A DNA stretch of 64,000 nt, taken from the NCBI GenBank assembly GCA_016779985.1, contig JADHMP010000005.1, forward strand, positions 1 to 64,000. The letters run 5' to 3'. A program made the translations under genes and the position numbers. The stretch comes from JADHMP01 sp016779985. Lineage in GTDB: Bacteria; Bacteroidota; Bacteroidia; Flavobacteriales; Flavobacteriaceae. The notes under the pieces were generated by a model that saw nothing but the letters and a program-made list of their open reading frames with translations, searched no databases and had not been told where the DNA came from. Positions 40,020 through 49,000 of the stretch are shown here, in pieces (within the stretch, counting starts at the first letter, position 1; the number at the start of each line of letters is the position of its first letter).

Positions 40020-41336
40020 ATGGAGTTTAGAGAAAAATTGCTTTCGTCACATTTTACATTAGACGAGAACATAGAAATTTTTGAATCTGTACAGCAAAAA
40101 AGAGCAGAAGCCCTTAAGGTTTTTGAACAAAAGGGGTTTCCTTCTAAAAGAGAGGAGTCGTGGAAATACACCTCGCTTCAAGGGTTGATAGGACGTGACT
40201 ATGCTATTTTCCCTAAAGCGGAAACGACCATTAAATTAAGTAAGGTAAAAAAGTATTTTTTATACGACACAGACACTTATAAAGTGGTTTTTATCGATGG
40301 AGTTTATAGCCCTTTCCTCTCAGACACCACTCACGATGGATTAGACGTTTGTTTAATGTCAGCAGCATTAACAAAACCTAAATATCAAAAATTAATTGAC
40401 ACTTATTTTGATCAAATAGCCCCTCAAGAAGAAAGCTTAACTGCACTCAACACTTCTTATGCCCGTGAGGGAGCCTACATATATATTCCTAAAAGTGTGG
40501 TGGCTGAAAAACCTATCGAAATAATTCATTTTGCCTCAGGAGACGAAACAGCACTATGGTTACAACCACGCAATTTGATTGTATTGGATCAAAACGCTCA
40601 ATGTCAAATCATAGAAAAACATCAAAGTTTGGTAGACCATCCAGTGGTGACCAACAATGTAACTGAAATATTTTTACATAAAGATGCATTTCTGGACTAT
40701 TACAAATTGCAAAATGATTTACCAACAGCTTCTTTGATCGATAACACTTACATTTCACAAGAACAGAATAGCCATGCAAGTGTTCACACATTTTCTTTTG
40801 GAGGCAAACTTGTGCGCAATAATTTGAATTTCTACCACAAAGGGCAACATGTGTTGTCTACTTTGAAAGGGGTCACGATTTTAGAAGACAAACAACACGT
40901 AGATCATTCCACATTAGTGCATCACGCACACCCCAATTGTGAAAGTCATCAAGACTATAAGGGGATCTATTCTGAACGATCAGAAGGCGTTTTTAATGGA
41001 AAAATTCTAGTGGACAAAATTGCACAAAAGACCAATGCATTTCAGCAAAACAACAATATTTTGATTGATGATAAAGCGACTATCAACACCAAACCACAAT
41101 TAGAAATTTTTGCAGATGATGTAAAATGTTCACATGGTTGCACTGTAGGACAATTGGATGAAGAAGCGCTTTTTTATTTGCGTTCCCGTGGCATTCCAAA
41201 AAAAGAAGCAAAGGGTTTGTTGACTTATGCGTTTGCCAACAACGTACTGCAAAGTGTGCAACTCCCATCATTGAAAAAAAGAATCAATCAACAGATAGCA
41301 AATAAACTTGGGGTTAATTTAGGATTTGAAATATAA
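40020..41336 (+). CDS. sufD: SufD, Fe-S cluster assembly protein
   Basis: The 438-residue SufB paralogue has the KREESWKYTSL N-terminal signature and a beta-helix core ending with HGCTVGQLDEEALFYLRSRGI. The His and Cys in SHGCTVG are conserved in SufB/SufD and lie at the SufB-SufD interface, where the nascent cluster forms. It is part of the SufBC2D complex and is cotranscribed with its partners, two bases before sufS. Confidence 0.95.
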   Translation: MEFREKLLSSHFTLDENIEIFESVQQKRAEALKVFEQKGFPSKREESWKYTSLQGLIGRDYAIFPKAETTIKLSKVKKYFLYDTDTYKVVFIDGVYSPFLSDTTHDGLDVCLMSAALTKPKYQKLIDTYFDQIAPQEESLTALNTSYAREGAYIYIPKSVVAEKPIEIIHFASGDETALWLQPRNLIVLDQNAQCQIIEKHQSLVDHPVVTNNVTEIFLHKDAFLDYYKLQNDLPTASLIDNTYISQEQNSHASVHTFSFGGKLVRNNLNFYHKGQHVLSTLKGVTILEDKQHVDHSTLVHHAHPNCESHQDYKGIYSERSEGVFNGKILVDKIAQKTNAFQQNNNILIDDKATINTKPQLEIFADDVKCSHGCTVGQLDEEALFYLRSRGIPKKEAKGLLTYAFANNVLQSVQLPSLKKRINQQIANKLGVNLGFEI

Positions 41337-41338
41337 TT

Positions 41339-42553
41339 ATGGAAAACTTAACAGATATAAGAAATGATTTCCCAATTTTAAAGCGAAAAGTAAATGGTCA
41401 ACCTTTGGTCTATTTTGACAATGCGGCTACCTCTCAAACTCCAACAAAGGTAATAGAGACCATAGCGCACTACTATGAAAACTATAATGCTAATATTCAT
41501 AGAGGAGTGCATGCTTTAAGTCAAGAAGCAACAGAGGCTTATGAACTTGCGAGAAAAAAAATACAAACCCATTTCAACGCCGCTCATGCCCATGAAATTA
41601 TTTTCACTTCTGGAACCACCCACGCAATAAATATTGTAGCCTCAGGATATGCAGAACTATTACATGAAGGAGATGAATTATTGGTTTCTGCTTTGGAACA
41701 TCATTCTAACATTGTGCCCTGGCAAATGCTTTGCGAAAAGACAGGTGCTCTTTTGAAGGTAATCCCAATGACACCCCAAGGCACCTTAGACATGGACGCT
41801 TTCGAAGAGTTGCTCTCTGAAAACACTAGATTAGTATTTGTCAATCATGTGTCTAATGCTTTAGGTACCATAAACCCAATAGAGCGTTTGATTTCAATGG
41901 CTCATCATTTCGGGGCTAAGATATTAATTGACGGTGCACAGGCGTCACCGCATATCAAGGCAGATGTTCAAGAGCTTGATGTTGATTTTTATGTGACCTC
42001 AGCCCATAAACTTTGTGGACCAACTGGGGTGGGTATTTTATATGGAAAAACTGAATTACTCAATTCATTACCTCCTTATCAAGGTGGGGGTGAAATGATT
42101 GCAGAAGTGACTTTTGAAAAGACAACCTATGCAGATTTGCCTCACAAATTTGAAGCGGGGACACCCAATATTGCTGGAGGGATCGCTTTTGGAGCAGCTC
42201 TTGACTACATGAATAATATTGGCTATGATACCATTGCCCAATATGAAGATGAGCTGTTGCATTATGCTACAACAAAATTAAAAGCAATCAATGGTGTAAA
42301 AATATATGGTGAAGCCCCCCAGAAAACTGCCGTCATTTCATTTACTATAGAAGGCCTACATCCCTATGACGTAGGCACTATATTAGATCAGTTGGGCATT
42401 GCAGTTCGGACGGGCCATCACTGTGCTCAGCCAATAATGGACTATTATGAAATTCCTGGAACTATTCGTGCCTCTTTTTCTTTTTACAACACTTTCCAAG
42501 AAATCGATCGGCTCATTGCTGGGGTAGAAAAAGCAATTCAAATGTTGCTATAA
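41339..42553 (+). CDS. sufS: cysteine desulfurase SufS
   Basis: The 404-residue PLP enzyme takes sulfur from cysteine for cluster assembly. It has YFDNAATSQTP at the start, the PLP-binding TSAHKLCGPTGVG with the Schiff-base Lys near 225, and the active-site RTGHHCAQP with the persulfide Cys near 360. The lack of a long insertion around that Cys marks it as the group II, SufE-dependent type. SufE is encoded next. Confidence 0.96.
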   Translation: MENLTDIRNDFPILKRKVNGQPLVYFDNAATSQTPTKVIETIAHYYENYNANIHRGVHALSQEATEAYELARKKIQTHFNAAHAHEIIFTSGTTHAINIVASGYAELLHEGDELLVSALEHHSNIVPWQMLCEKTGALLKVIPMTPQGTLDMDAFEELLSENTRLVFVNHVSNALGTINPIERLISMAHHFGAKILIDGAQASPHIKADVQELDVDFYVTSAHKLCGPTGVGILYGKTELLNSLPPYQGGGEMIAEVTFEKTTYADLPHKFEAGTPNIAGGIAFGAALDYMNNIGYDTIAQYEDELLHYATTKLKAINGVKIYGEAPQKTAVISFTIEGLHPYDVGTILDQLGIAVRTGHHCAQPIMDYYEIPGTIRASFSFYNTFQEIDRLIAGVEKAIQMLL

Positions 42554-42570
42554 TTCAATATCTTGAAGTT

Positions 42571-42996
42571 ATGAAAACGATTAAAGAAGCACAACAAGAA
42601 ATAATTGAAGAATTCAGCTTTTTTGAGGACTGGATGCAACGCTACGAACATATGATTGAATTGGGTAAAAGCTTACCTTTAATTGATCCAAAATATAAAA
42701 CAGAAGACCATATTATTAAGGGCTGTCAAAGCAAAGTTTGGGTTCATGCCGATTTGAATGAAGCAAAACTTTATTTCACGGCAGATAGTGATGCCATCAT
42801 CACAAAGGGAATTATAGCCATATTAATTCAAGTCTATTCTGGCCAGGCACCTCAAGAAATTTTAGCTGCAGAAACATATTTTATTGACCGAATTGGATTA
42901 AAAGATCACCTATCACCCACCAGAGCAAACGGCCTAGTGTCAATGATCAAACAAATCAAATTGTATGCCCTTGCCTTTCAAACTCAAATTCAATAA
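42571..42996 (+). CDS. sufE: SufE, cysteine desulfurase sulfur acceptor
   Basis: The 141-residue protein accepts persulfide sulfur from SufS and hands it to SufB. The active-site Cys is Cys52 in IIKGCQSKVWV, and the final segment GLVSMIKQIKLYA is typical. It follows sufS after 17 bases and precedes the DUF59 gene by two. Confidence 0.95.
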   Translation: MKTIKEAQQEIIEEFSFFEDWMQRYEHMIELGKSLPLIDPKYKTEDHIIKGCQSKVWVHADLNEAKLYFTADSDAIITKGIIAILIQVYSGQAPQEILAAETYFIDRIGLKDHLSPTRANGLVSMIKQIKLYALAFQTQIQ

Positions 42997-42998
42997 CA

Positions 42999-43325
42999 AT
43001 GGAAGATAATACTACAGCAACTGCTGAATTAGGAGATAAAATTGTGAATGTATTAAAGACTATTTATGATCCAGAAATTCCCGTTGACATTTATGAATTA
43101 GGATTGATCTATGATGTGTTTGTTAACGAAGCTGACGAAGTAAAGATTTTGATGACCCTCACCACGCCCAACTGTCCAGTTGCTGAAACGCTTCCTGTAG
43201 AAGTTGAAGAGAAAGTGAAATCATTGGATGAGGTTAAAGATGCAGAAGTAGAAATTACTTTTGACCCCCCTTGGAGTCAAGATTTGATGAGTGAGGAAGC
43301 CAAGTTAGAATTAGGAATGCTTTGA
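42999..43325 (+). CDS. DUF59/MIP18 family Fe-S assembly protein (SufT-like)
   Basis: The 108-residue protein has the MIP18-family fold signature TIYDPEIPVDIYELGLIYDV near 21-40 and MTLTTPNCPVAETL, with a conserved Cys at about 60, ending FDPPWSQDLMSEEA. These proteins help mature Fe-S proteins and are usually found next to suf genes, as here. It is two bases after sufE and one base before DUF2480. Confidence 0.9.
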   Translation: MEDNTTATAELGDKIVNVLKTIYDPEIPVDIYELGLIYDVFVNEADEVKILMTLTTPNCPVAETLPVEVEEKVKSLDEVKDAEVEITFDPPWSQDLMSEEAKLELGML

Positions 43326-43326
43326 A

Positions 43327-43830
43327 ATGGCTGATTCAATTGAGAACAAAGTAGCCCAAAGTGCACTGGTGCAATTCGATTTAGAGGACTACTATCCTCA
43401 AGGAGTCAGAACCCTTTTGGACCTTTCTCAATGGTTGGAACAAGGTTTTATTTTAAGAGAAAAAGACTATCGCACTCAATTAAAAGCTCACGACTGGAGT
43501 GCATATCAAAATCATTTTATCGCCTTACATTGTAGCACTGAAGCAATAATTCCAGCTTGGGCAACACTTTTGATAACAACTTATTTAGCTCCTTATGCTA
43601 AAAAAATTATTCATGGTGATCTAACGCAATTAGAAAATACTCTATTTTCTGATTGGATGGCTACTTTTGATTGGAATGATTTTGAAGGAAAACCAATTAT
43701 GATTAAAGGTTGCTCAAACAAACCGATCCCAGAAAATGTTTTAGTGCAACTCATTCAAAAACTTCAACCCATTGCAAAAAGTCTTTTTTATGGAGAGGCT
43801 TGTTCTTCTGTACCACTTTGGAAAAGGTAA
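43327..43830 (+). CDS. DUF2480 family protein
   Basis: The 167-residue protein matches the Bacteroidetes DUF2480 family: FDLEDYYPQG near 17-26, REKDYRTQLKAHDWSAYQ near 45-62, LHCSTEAIIPAWA near 68-80, and a single GCSNKPIPENV motif late in the sequence. Its position directly after the suf genes, one base behind DUF59, suggests a part in Fe-S metabolism, but nothing in the sequence proves it. Conserved Cys residues (in HCS and GCS) are of interest in that context. Confidence 0.85.
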   Translation: MADSIENKVAQSALVQFDLEDYYPQGVRTLLDLSQWLEQGFILREKDYRTQLKAHDWSAYQNHFIALHCSTEAIIPAWATLLITTYLAPYAKKIIHGDLTQLENTLFSDWMATFDWNDFEGKPIMIKGCSNKPIPENVLVQLIQKLQPIAKSLFYGEACSSVPLWKR

Positions 43831-43836
43831 ATTTTC

Positions 43837-45132
43837 ATGGTACAACAAAAGCAAAAAATTTTAATCTGCACCTATTATTGGCCACCCTCAGGGGGTTCAG
43901 GAGTGCAACGGTGGCTTTATTTTGCCAAACACCTTAAGAACTTAAATTGGGAGCCTATAGTAATTACAGTCAGAGAAAACCTTGCAGCTTTTCCTGAAGA
44001 GGACAAAAGTTTACTGGATTTAGTTAAAGGAATTAGAGTGTATCCTACAAAAACCAAAGAACCGCTTCAATTGTACAGTCGTATATTCCCAAAAACAGGT
44101 ATACCAAAAGGTGCTGTACCCAGGCAAACTTTTTTTCAGAGACTAGCAGCATGGGTTCGGGGTAATTTTTTTATACCTGATGCACGAAAAGGATGGGTGC
44201 CATTTGCACTAACCCAAGCCAAAGAATTGTTGACAACAGAAAATATTTCTCAATTAGTCACTACTGGCCCACCTCATTCAACCCATCTCATTGGGTTGTC
44301 TCTAAAGAAAGAGTTTGATCTACATTGGATCGTAGATTTTCGTGATCCGTGGTCAGACTTGTTTTATAACAAAGAATTATATCGAAGTCGAAATGCACAA
44401 CAAAAGGATAAGCATCTTGAGAGAATTGTTTTAGAAACCGCTGATACTATTCTAACTACTGTAGGGGGTGATTTTCACCAAAGCCTTCAAGAAAAAGTCA
44501 CCAAAAAATTAACCCTCCATGCCTTGCCCAATGGCTATGATGCTGAATTGATGGCACAATCAAAATCCAAAAAGCCTAAAAAGTTTCATTTCGTTTTCGC
44601 TGGTCTCTTAACAAAGAACCAAGCTTATCGAGAAGTATTAAATGCGATACAAAACTTTGTTTTTAAAAACAAGGTGAAAAACATTAGATGGACCCTTGCG
44701 GGTTCAATCGACCAGCATATTCTTCACGAAATTCAGGAGGCTTTACCTGAAGTGGAGATCGTTTATTTGGGTTATGTGAGCCATGAAAAAGTAGTTGAGG
44801 TAATGAAAAGTGCTCATCTACTCCTTAATTTTATTTTTGAAGGAGCTCATAAAAATATGCTATCCGGCAAATTAATAGAATATCTTGCCACACAAAATCC
44901 AGTATTATCGATTGGGGAACCGCACTCTCCAGCTGGAAAATTTTTAGCACAAGGGAGCAATTCAAAAATGATTAGGCCCAATGATAGTAAAGAAATAGTG
45001 GCATTTATTGAAAAAATATTTAATGAAAAAGAGGAGGCAACTAATTATTTTCCTGAATTGATAAAATGGAGTCGTGAAGCCTTGACTAAAAGGCTAAGTG
45101 AGGAAATTTTACTAAATCCAAAAACCAATTAG
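43837..45132 (+). CDS. glycosyltransferase, GT4-like
   Basis: The 431-residue protein has a GT-B layout. Its N-terminal half carries ICTYYWPPSGGSGVQRWLYFAKHL, then PHSTHLIGL and WIVDFRDPWSDL. Its C-terminal Rossmann half shows FHFVFAGLLTKNQAY and a late EYLATQNPVLSIGEP donor site. It probably transfers a sugar for a surface polysaccharide or glycolipid. It starts seven bases after DUF2480 and may simply share the SUF transcript; a functional link is not evident. Confidence 0.8.
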   Translation: MVQQKQKILICTYYWPPSGGSGVQRWLYFAKHLKNLNWEPIVITVRENLAAFPEEDKSLLDLVKGIRVYPTKTKEPLQLYSRIFPKTGIPKGAVPRQTFFQRLAAWVRGNFFIPDARKGWVPFALTQAKELLTTENISQLVTTGPPHSTHLIGLSLKKEFDLHWIVDFRDPWSDLFYNKELYRSRNAQQKDKHLERIVLETADTILTTVGGDFHQSLQEKVTKKLTLHALPNGYDAELMAQSKSKKPKKFHFVFAGLLTKNQAYREVLNAIQNFVFKNKVKNIRWTLAGSIDQHILHEIQEALPEVEIVYLGYVSHEKVVEVMKSAHLLLNFIFEGAHKNMLSGKLIEYLATQNPVLSIGEPHSPAGKFLAQGSNSKMIRPNDSKEIVAFIEKIFNEKEEATNYFPELIKWSREALTKRLSEEILLNPKTN

Positions 45133-45191
45133 ATAGTCCTTGGAATTTAAATTAATCGATGGGCTTTTATGATAAGAAAATAGCCACAGTC

Positions 45192-45776
45192 TTAATGCTT
45201 AATAAACCAATTATTTGCTTGAATGAGTTCCCAGCATTTTTTGGGCATAAGATGAGAAGCATTTTTTCCAGAATCTAAAAGCTCTCTAATGGCAGTGGCA
45301 GAATAAGAAACTAGTGGAGCCTCTAAATGGATAATATTTTTATGACTATAATAGGGTTTTTTGAGCGAATAATTTTTCCGAGGATAGACATAAATGGGAT
45401 AGGTATCCATTAATTTTTGATGGTCTTTCCATCGATCAAATTGTGCAACATTATCTGCGCCCAATAAAAGTGAGAAAGAAAAATTTGGATACTTTTCTTC
45501 TAAGGCTTCAAGTGTTTCGTTAGTATAGTGAGGGGCAGCTCGTTCAAACTCAATCTGGCAAACGGAATAGAATTTACTTTCGCTAAGTGCTTGTTTGAGT
45601 AACTCTAGGCGTATTTCATTGGGCAACAAATCGTCTTTTGCTTTTAATGGATTTTGTGGACTCAAAACAAACCAGACTACCTCTACTTGTGATTTCTCCA
45701 AAAAATAGTGAGCCACTTCCAAATGTCCATTATGAACAGGGTTGAATGAACCAAAATATAAACCAACACGTTTCAT
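45192..45776 (-). CDS. nadD: nicotinate-nucleotide adenylyltransferase
   Basis: The 194-residue nucleotidyltransferase forms deamido-NAD from nicotinate mononucleotide and ATP. The HxGH motif is within GSFNPVHNGH (9-18), and the C-terminal VSYSATAIRELL provides the SxTxxR-type signature. Last gene of the yicC-gmk-nadD run, it follows gmk by 21 bases. Confidence 0.93.
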   Translation of the reverse strand: MKRVGLYFGSFNPVHNGHLEVAHYFLEKSQVEVVWFVLSPQNPLKAKDDLLPNEIRLELLKQALSESKFYSVCQIEFERAAPHYTNETLEALEEKYPNFSFSLLLGADNVAQFDRWKDHQKLMDTYPIYVYPRKNYSLKKPYYSHKNIIHLEAPLVSYSATAIRELLDSGKNASHLMPKKCWELIQANNWFIKH

Positions 45777-45797
45777 GAGATAAAAATAGCCAATCTC

Positions 45798-46367
45798 TTA
45801 TAAATCTAAGAACTCTCTCACCAAACGAGAGGCTTCCTGTTTAGCCAAAGCTAAATTATCATTCAATAAAATCACATCAAAATCTTTGGCACGGCTCATT
45901 TCTTCGGTAGATTTTTCCATCCTCTGTGCTATTTTCTCTTCGGTCTCAGTACCCCTAGACCGCAACCTTTGTTCTAAAGCGATGAGTGACGGAGGACTCA
46001 CAAAAAGAGCTAGTGTTTGATCTGGAAATTGCTGCTTAATATTGAGTCCACCTACAACATCAATATCAAATAAAACATGTTTGTTTTCTGACCAGAGACG
46101 CTCAATTTCAGATTGATAAGTGCCATAATAGGTTCCTGCATAAACCTCCTCAAACTCTACAAATGCCTTTTCTTCAATTTTTTGCTGGAACTCTTGCTCT
46201 GTAATGAAATAATAATCTTCACCATTTACCTCACCTTTTCTAGGCAGTCTTGATGTTGCTGAAATGGAAAAGCCTAAGGGTAAATTATCAGTGAGTAAAT
46301 GATGTACGAGCGTGGTTTTACCACTCCCAGAGGGTGCTGAAAAAACAATAAGCTTACCTACATCCAA
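45798..46367 (-). CDS. gmk: guanylate kinase
   Basis: The 189-residue kinase phosphorylates GMP to GDP. The P-loop SAPSGSGKTT is at 10-19, ATSRLPRKGEVNGEDYYF is the GMP-binding segment near 38-55, and RSRGTETEEKIAQRM the lid region. The yicC-gmk neighbourhood is widely conserved. It begins on the base following the yicC stop. Confidence 0.96.
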   Translation of the reverse strand: MDVGKLIVFSAPSGSGKTTLVHHLLTDNLPLGFSISATSRLPRKGEVNGEDYYFITEQEFQQKIEEKAFVEFEEVYAGTYYGTYQSEIERLWSENKHVLFDIDVVGGLNIKQQFPDQTLALFVSPPSLIALEQRLRSRGTETEEKIAQRMEKSTEEMSRAKDFDVILLNDNLALAKQEASRLVREFLDL

Positions 46368-47225
46368 TCACAAAACATTTAGTAATTGTTCTTTTATTTT
46401 TTCAAGTTCGTCTTTCATTTGCACTACCACCTTTTGGAGTGCAGCATGATTCGCTTTAGAACCAATAGTATTGATTTCTCGCCCCATTTCTTGAGAAATA
46501 AACCCCAGCTTTTTCCCATTTGGAAAATCATTTTGCAAGACCTCTTCAAAATAAGCCAAATGTTTTTTTAAACGCACTTTTTCTTCAGTGATATCGTACT
46601 TCTCAACATAGTATATCAACTCTTGTTCTAAACGATTTTCATCTTTTTCAGAAGTCATTTCTGCCAAAGCCTTTTGCAATTTCTCTTTAATTAATATGGC
46701 TCTTTCAGGGTCTAATCGTTTGACTTCAACTAAGAGCTTGGTGAGGTTACTTTGTCTGTGTTTTAAATCAACGGCAAGAGCTTTTCCTTCCTCTGCTCTA
46801 AAATCATTAACTTTTAGAAGCACTTCATCTAACAATTCAAAGAGTGCATTTTGGGTAGATTTTTCGAGGGTTTTATTTTCGTTTGAAAGAGTCTCTGGTA
46901 AGCGCATAGCAATAGGTAAAAGCTGCTCTACTGGAGTCTCACTAATGGTCTCCAATTGAGCTAGATAACTCTTAACTACTCCCTGATTTATTTTAGCAGG
47001 TGCTTGTTCCCCCTGAAAATCTAAATAGATTGAGACATCTATTTTACCTCTACTTAAACTGTTTGAAATTTTTTTCCGAAGCAAGGGTTCAATTTCACGA
47101 AGGCTGTTATGCGTTCTCAGATTGAGATCTAAACTTTTGCTATTTAGTGTCCTTATTTCAACATTGATTCCAAGAGTATCGCTCTGGGTTTCTCCTTTTC
47201 CAAAACCCGTCATGGAATAAATCAT
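46368..47225 (-). CDS. YicC family endoribonuclease
   Basis: The 285-residue protein begins MTGFGKGETQSD, the strictly conserved YicC start. It ends in the DUF1732-type GKKLGFISQEMGREINTIGSKAN motif, with conserved Glu and Arg. YicC proteins are RNases with a role in small-RNA turnover in E. coli. It starts four bases downstream of the DUF1080 stop, so it may be transcribed from the sugar-catabolic cluster upstream as well as from its own promoter. Confidence 0.92.
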   Translation of the reverse strand: MIYSMTGFGKGETQSDTLGINVEIRTLNSKSLDLNLRTHNSLREIEPLLRKKISNSLSRGKIDVSIYLDFQGEQAPAKINQGVVKSYLAQLETISETPVEQLLPIAMRLPETLSNENKTLEKSTQNALFELLDEVLLKVNDFRAEEGKALAVDLKHRQSNLTKLLVEVKRLDPERAILIKEKLQKALAEMTSEKDENRLEQELIYYVEKYDITEEKVRLKKHLAYFEEVLQNDFPNGKKLGFISQEMGREINTIGSKANHAALQKVVVQMKDELEKIKEQLLNVL

Positions 47226-47228
47226 AAA

Positions 47229-47939
47229 CTAAAGTTCTTTAATTTTTATATTGCGATAAGCGACTCTGTCATCATGATCTTGCAGTCCAATTCTACCAGT
47301 GTGGAATTCTCCGAAGCCATTAAAGCTAGGCGATTTAAACTTTGAGTTTTCAATCAGGTCTTGCCATTCCTCACCATAAAGTGGAAATTCAACTATCCGT
47401 GAGCCATTCAAATCTACGCTTCCTTTATTGTTTTTATAATCAATAGTAATTAGAAAATGATTCCATTCTCCTGCAGGTCGCGTCATATCAGCAATGGGTT
47501 GCACCATATCATAGAGGGAGCCTGCTTGGTGATAGTTCGGACGTACTTTTGCATCTGGTTGTCTCTTATTATCTATAACCTGAATCTCAGGTCCTGTATT
47601 GTAAGGCATGCCAAATTCTGGTGCCTCATTTACGGCCCAAAAAACACCACTATTTCCTTTTCGCATGATGTTCCATTCAATCGATAATTGAAAATTGGTG
47701 AAGGTTTTATCGGTAACAATGTTTTGATACGGATCTCCTTTTAGCTTTTTACTAGGGTCAAAAACTAATGCCCCGTCTTCAACAATCCATACGGGCTCTT
47801 TTTCAGAATTGTAAAGGTGCCAACCCTCTAAATCTTCACCATTGAAAAGTGAAACCCATTCATTTTGGTCAGTTTGTGCTTCGGCTACATACTGAAACAT
47901 TAAATATAGTATCAGTAGAGGAGATAAAAGCTTCATCAA
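47229..47939 (-). CDS. DUF1080 (3-keto-disaccharide hydrolase-like) secreted protein
   Basis: The 236 residues start with a signal peptide (about 1-21, ending AEAQ). The body is a concanavalin-like lectin/glucanase fold of the DUF1080 family: WVSLFNGEDLEGW near 28-40, NFQLSIEWNIMRKGNSGVF near 83-101, and a C-terminal GRIGLQDHDDRVAYRNIKIKEL. Some members cleave 3-keto-glycosides by an elimination mechanism. With the GMC oxidoreductase, cytochrome and Gfo/Idh genes nearby this is the natural proposal here. It lies eight bases after the epimerase-like gene. Confidence 0.85.
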   Translation of the reverse strand: MMKLLSPLLILYLMFQYVAEAQTDQNEWVSLFNGEDLEGWHLYNSEKEPVWIVEDGALVFDPSKKLKGDPYQNIVTDKTFTNFQLSIEWNIMRKGNSGVFWAVNEAPEFGMPYNTGPEIQVIDNKRQPDAKVRPNYHQAGSLYDMVQPIADMTRPAGEWNHFLITIDYKNNKGSVDLNGSRIVEFPLYGEEWQDLIENSKFKSPSFNGFGEFHTGRIGLQDHDDRVAYRNIKIKEL

Positions 47940-47947
47940 ATAAAAAA

Positions 47948-49000
47948 TTAAAGGTTTAAAATATTTCTCAAATGTTGTTCGTCAATTTCGCCTCCAGCAA
48001 AATCATCGAAGGTTTTTTGAGTAGCCTCAATGATGTGGCTTTGGATGAAAGGTGCTCCCTCTCTAGCTCCTTGCTCTGGACTTTTAATACAGCATTCCCA
48101 TTCCATCACAGCCCAAACATCGCAACCATATTCGGTGAGTTTCGTAAAAATGGTCTTAAAATCAATTTGACCATCTCCAGGGGAGCGATAACGCCCTGCG
48201 CGGTCGATCCAATCACCATATCCGCCAAAAGCTCCTTTTTTCCCATTGGGCTTAAATTCAGAATCTTTGACGTGAAAAGATTTTATAAATTCATGATAAT
48301 GATCAATGTACTCTATATAGTCCAATTGTTGTAAAACAAAGTGGCTTGGATCGTAAAGTATATTGACGCGCTTGTGATTATTTGTCGCTTCTAAAAAGCG
48401 TTCAAAAGTGACTCCATCATGAAGGTCTTCTCCAGGATGTATCTCGTAACAAGCATCCACTCCAAATTCATCAAAAACGTCAAGAATGGGTAGCCAACGG
48501 TTGGCTAATTCTTTAAATCCTAGTTCAACCAATCCTGCTGGACGTTGAGGCCAAGGATGCCATGTGTGCCATAAAAGCGCTCCAGAGAAGGTAGCGTGGG
48601 TAGTCAGTCCCAAATTTTGACTGGCACGTGCTGCTTTTTTCATCACGTCTATAGCCCACTCTGTGCGTGCCTTTGGATTATTTTTAACTTGATCAGGAGC
48701 AAAATTGTCAAACATTAGATCGTAGGCAGGGTGCACCGCAACGAGCTGACCTTGCAAGTGTGTAGAAAGTTCTGTGATCTCAAGTCCATACGAATTTATT
48801 TTTCCTTTTAATTCGTCACAATAGGTTTTGCTTTCTGCGGCTTTGTCAAGATCGATTAAAAAGTTTTCCCAAGTGGGAATCTGAACACCCTTATAGCCTA
48901 AATCAGCTGCCCATTGGCACATACCGTCTAGCGAATTAAAGGGCGCTTTGTTATCTACAAATTGCGCTAAAAATATTCCCGGGCCTTTGATTGTTTTCAT
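47948..49000 (-). CDS. sugar phosphate isomerase/epimerase-like TIM-barrel protein
   Basis: The 350-residue AP-endonuclease-2-type barrel has conserved metal-ligand segments visible as CYEIHPGEDLHDG, LYDPSHFVLQQLDYIEYI, FHVKDSEF and WAVMEWECCIKSPEQGA. It has no signal peptide, so it should act in the cytoplasm. Such proteins isomerise or epimerise (keto)sugars. The ATG at 49000 overlaps the Gfo/Idh stop by four bases (ATGA) and is preferred to an ATG seven codons upstream. It is part of the sugar-catabolic run. Confidence 0.85.
   Translation of the reverse strand: MKTIKGPGIFLAQFVDNKAPFNSLDGMCQWAADLGYKGVQIPTWENFLIDLDKAAESKTYCDELKGKINSYGLEITELSTHLQGQLVAVHPAYDLMFDNFAPDQVKNNPKARTEWAIDVMKKAARASQNLGLTTHATFSGALLWHTWHPWPQRPAGLVELGFKELANRWLPILDVFDEFGVDACYEIHPGEDLHDGVTFERFLEATNNHKRVNILYDPSHFVLQQLDYIEYIDHYHEFIKSFHVKDSEFKPNGKKGAFGGYGDWIDRAGRYRSPGDGQIDFKTIFTKLTEYGCDVWAVMEWECCIKSPEQGAREGAPFIQSHIIEATQKTFDDFAGGEIDEQHLRNILNL

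Noticed and set aside
45162..45185. Imperfect stem GGCTTTT / AAAATAGCC between the glycosyltransferase and nadD as a terminator
   Set aside because: It has a bulge, a long loop and no T-run on either side; too weak to call.
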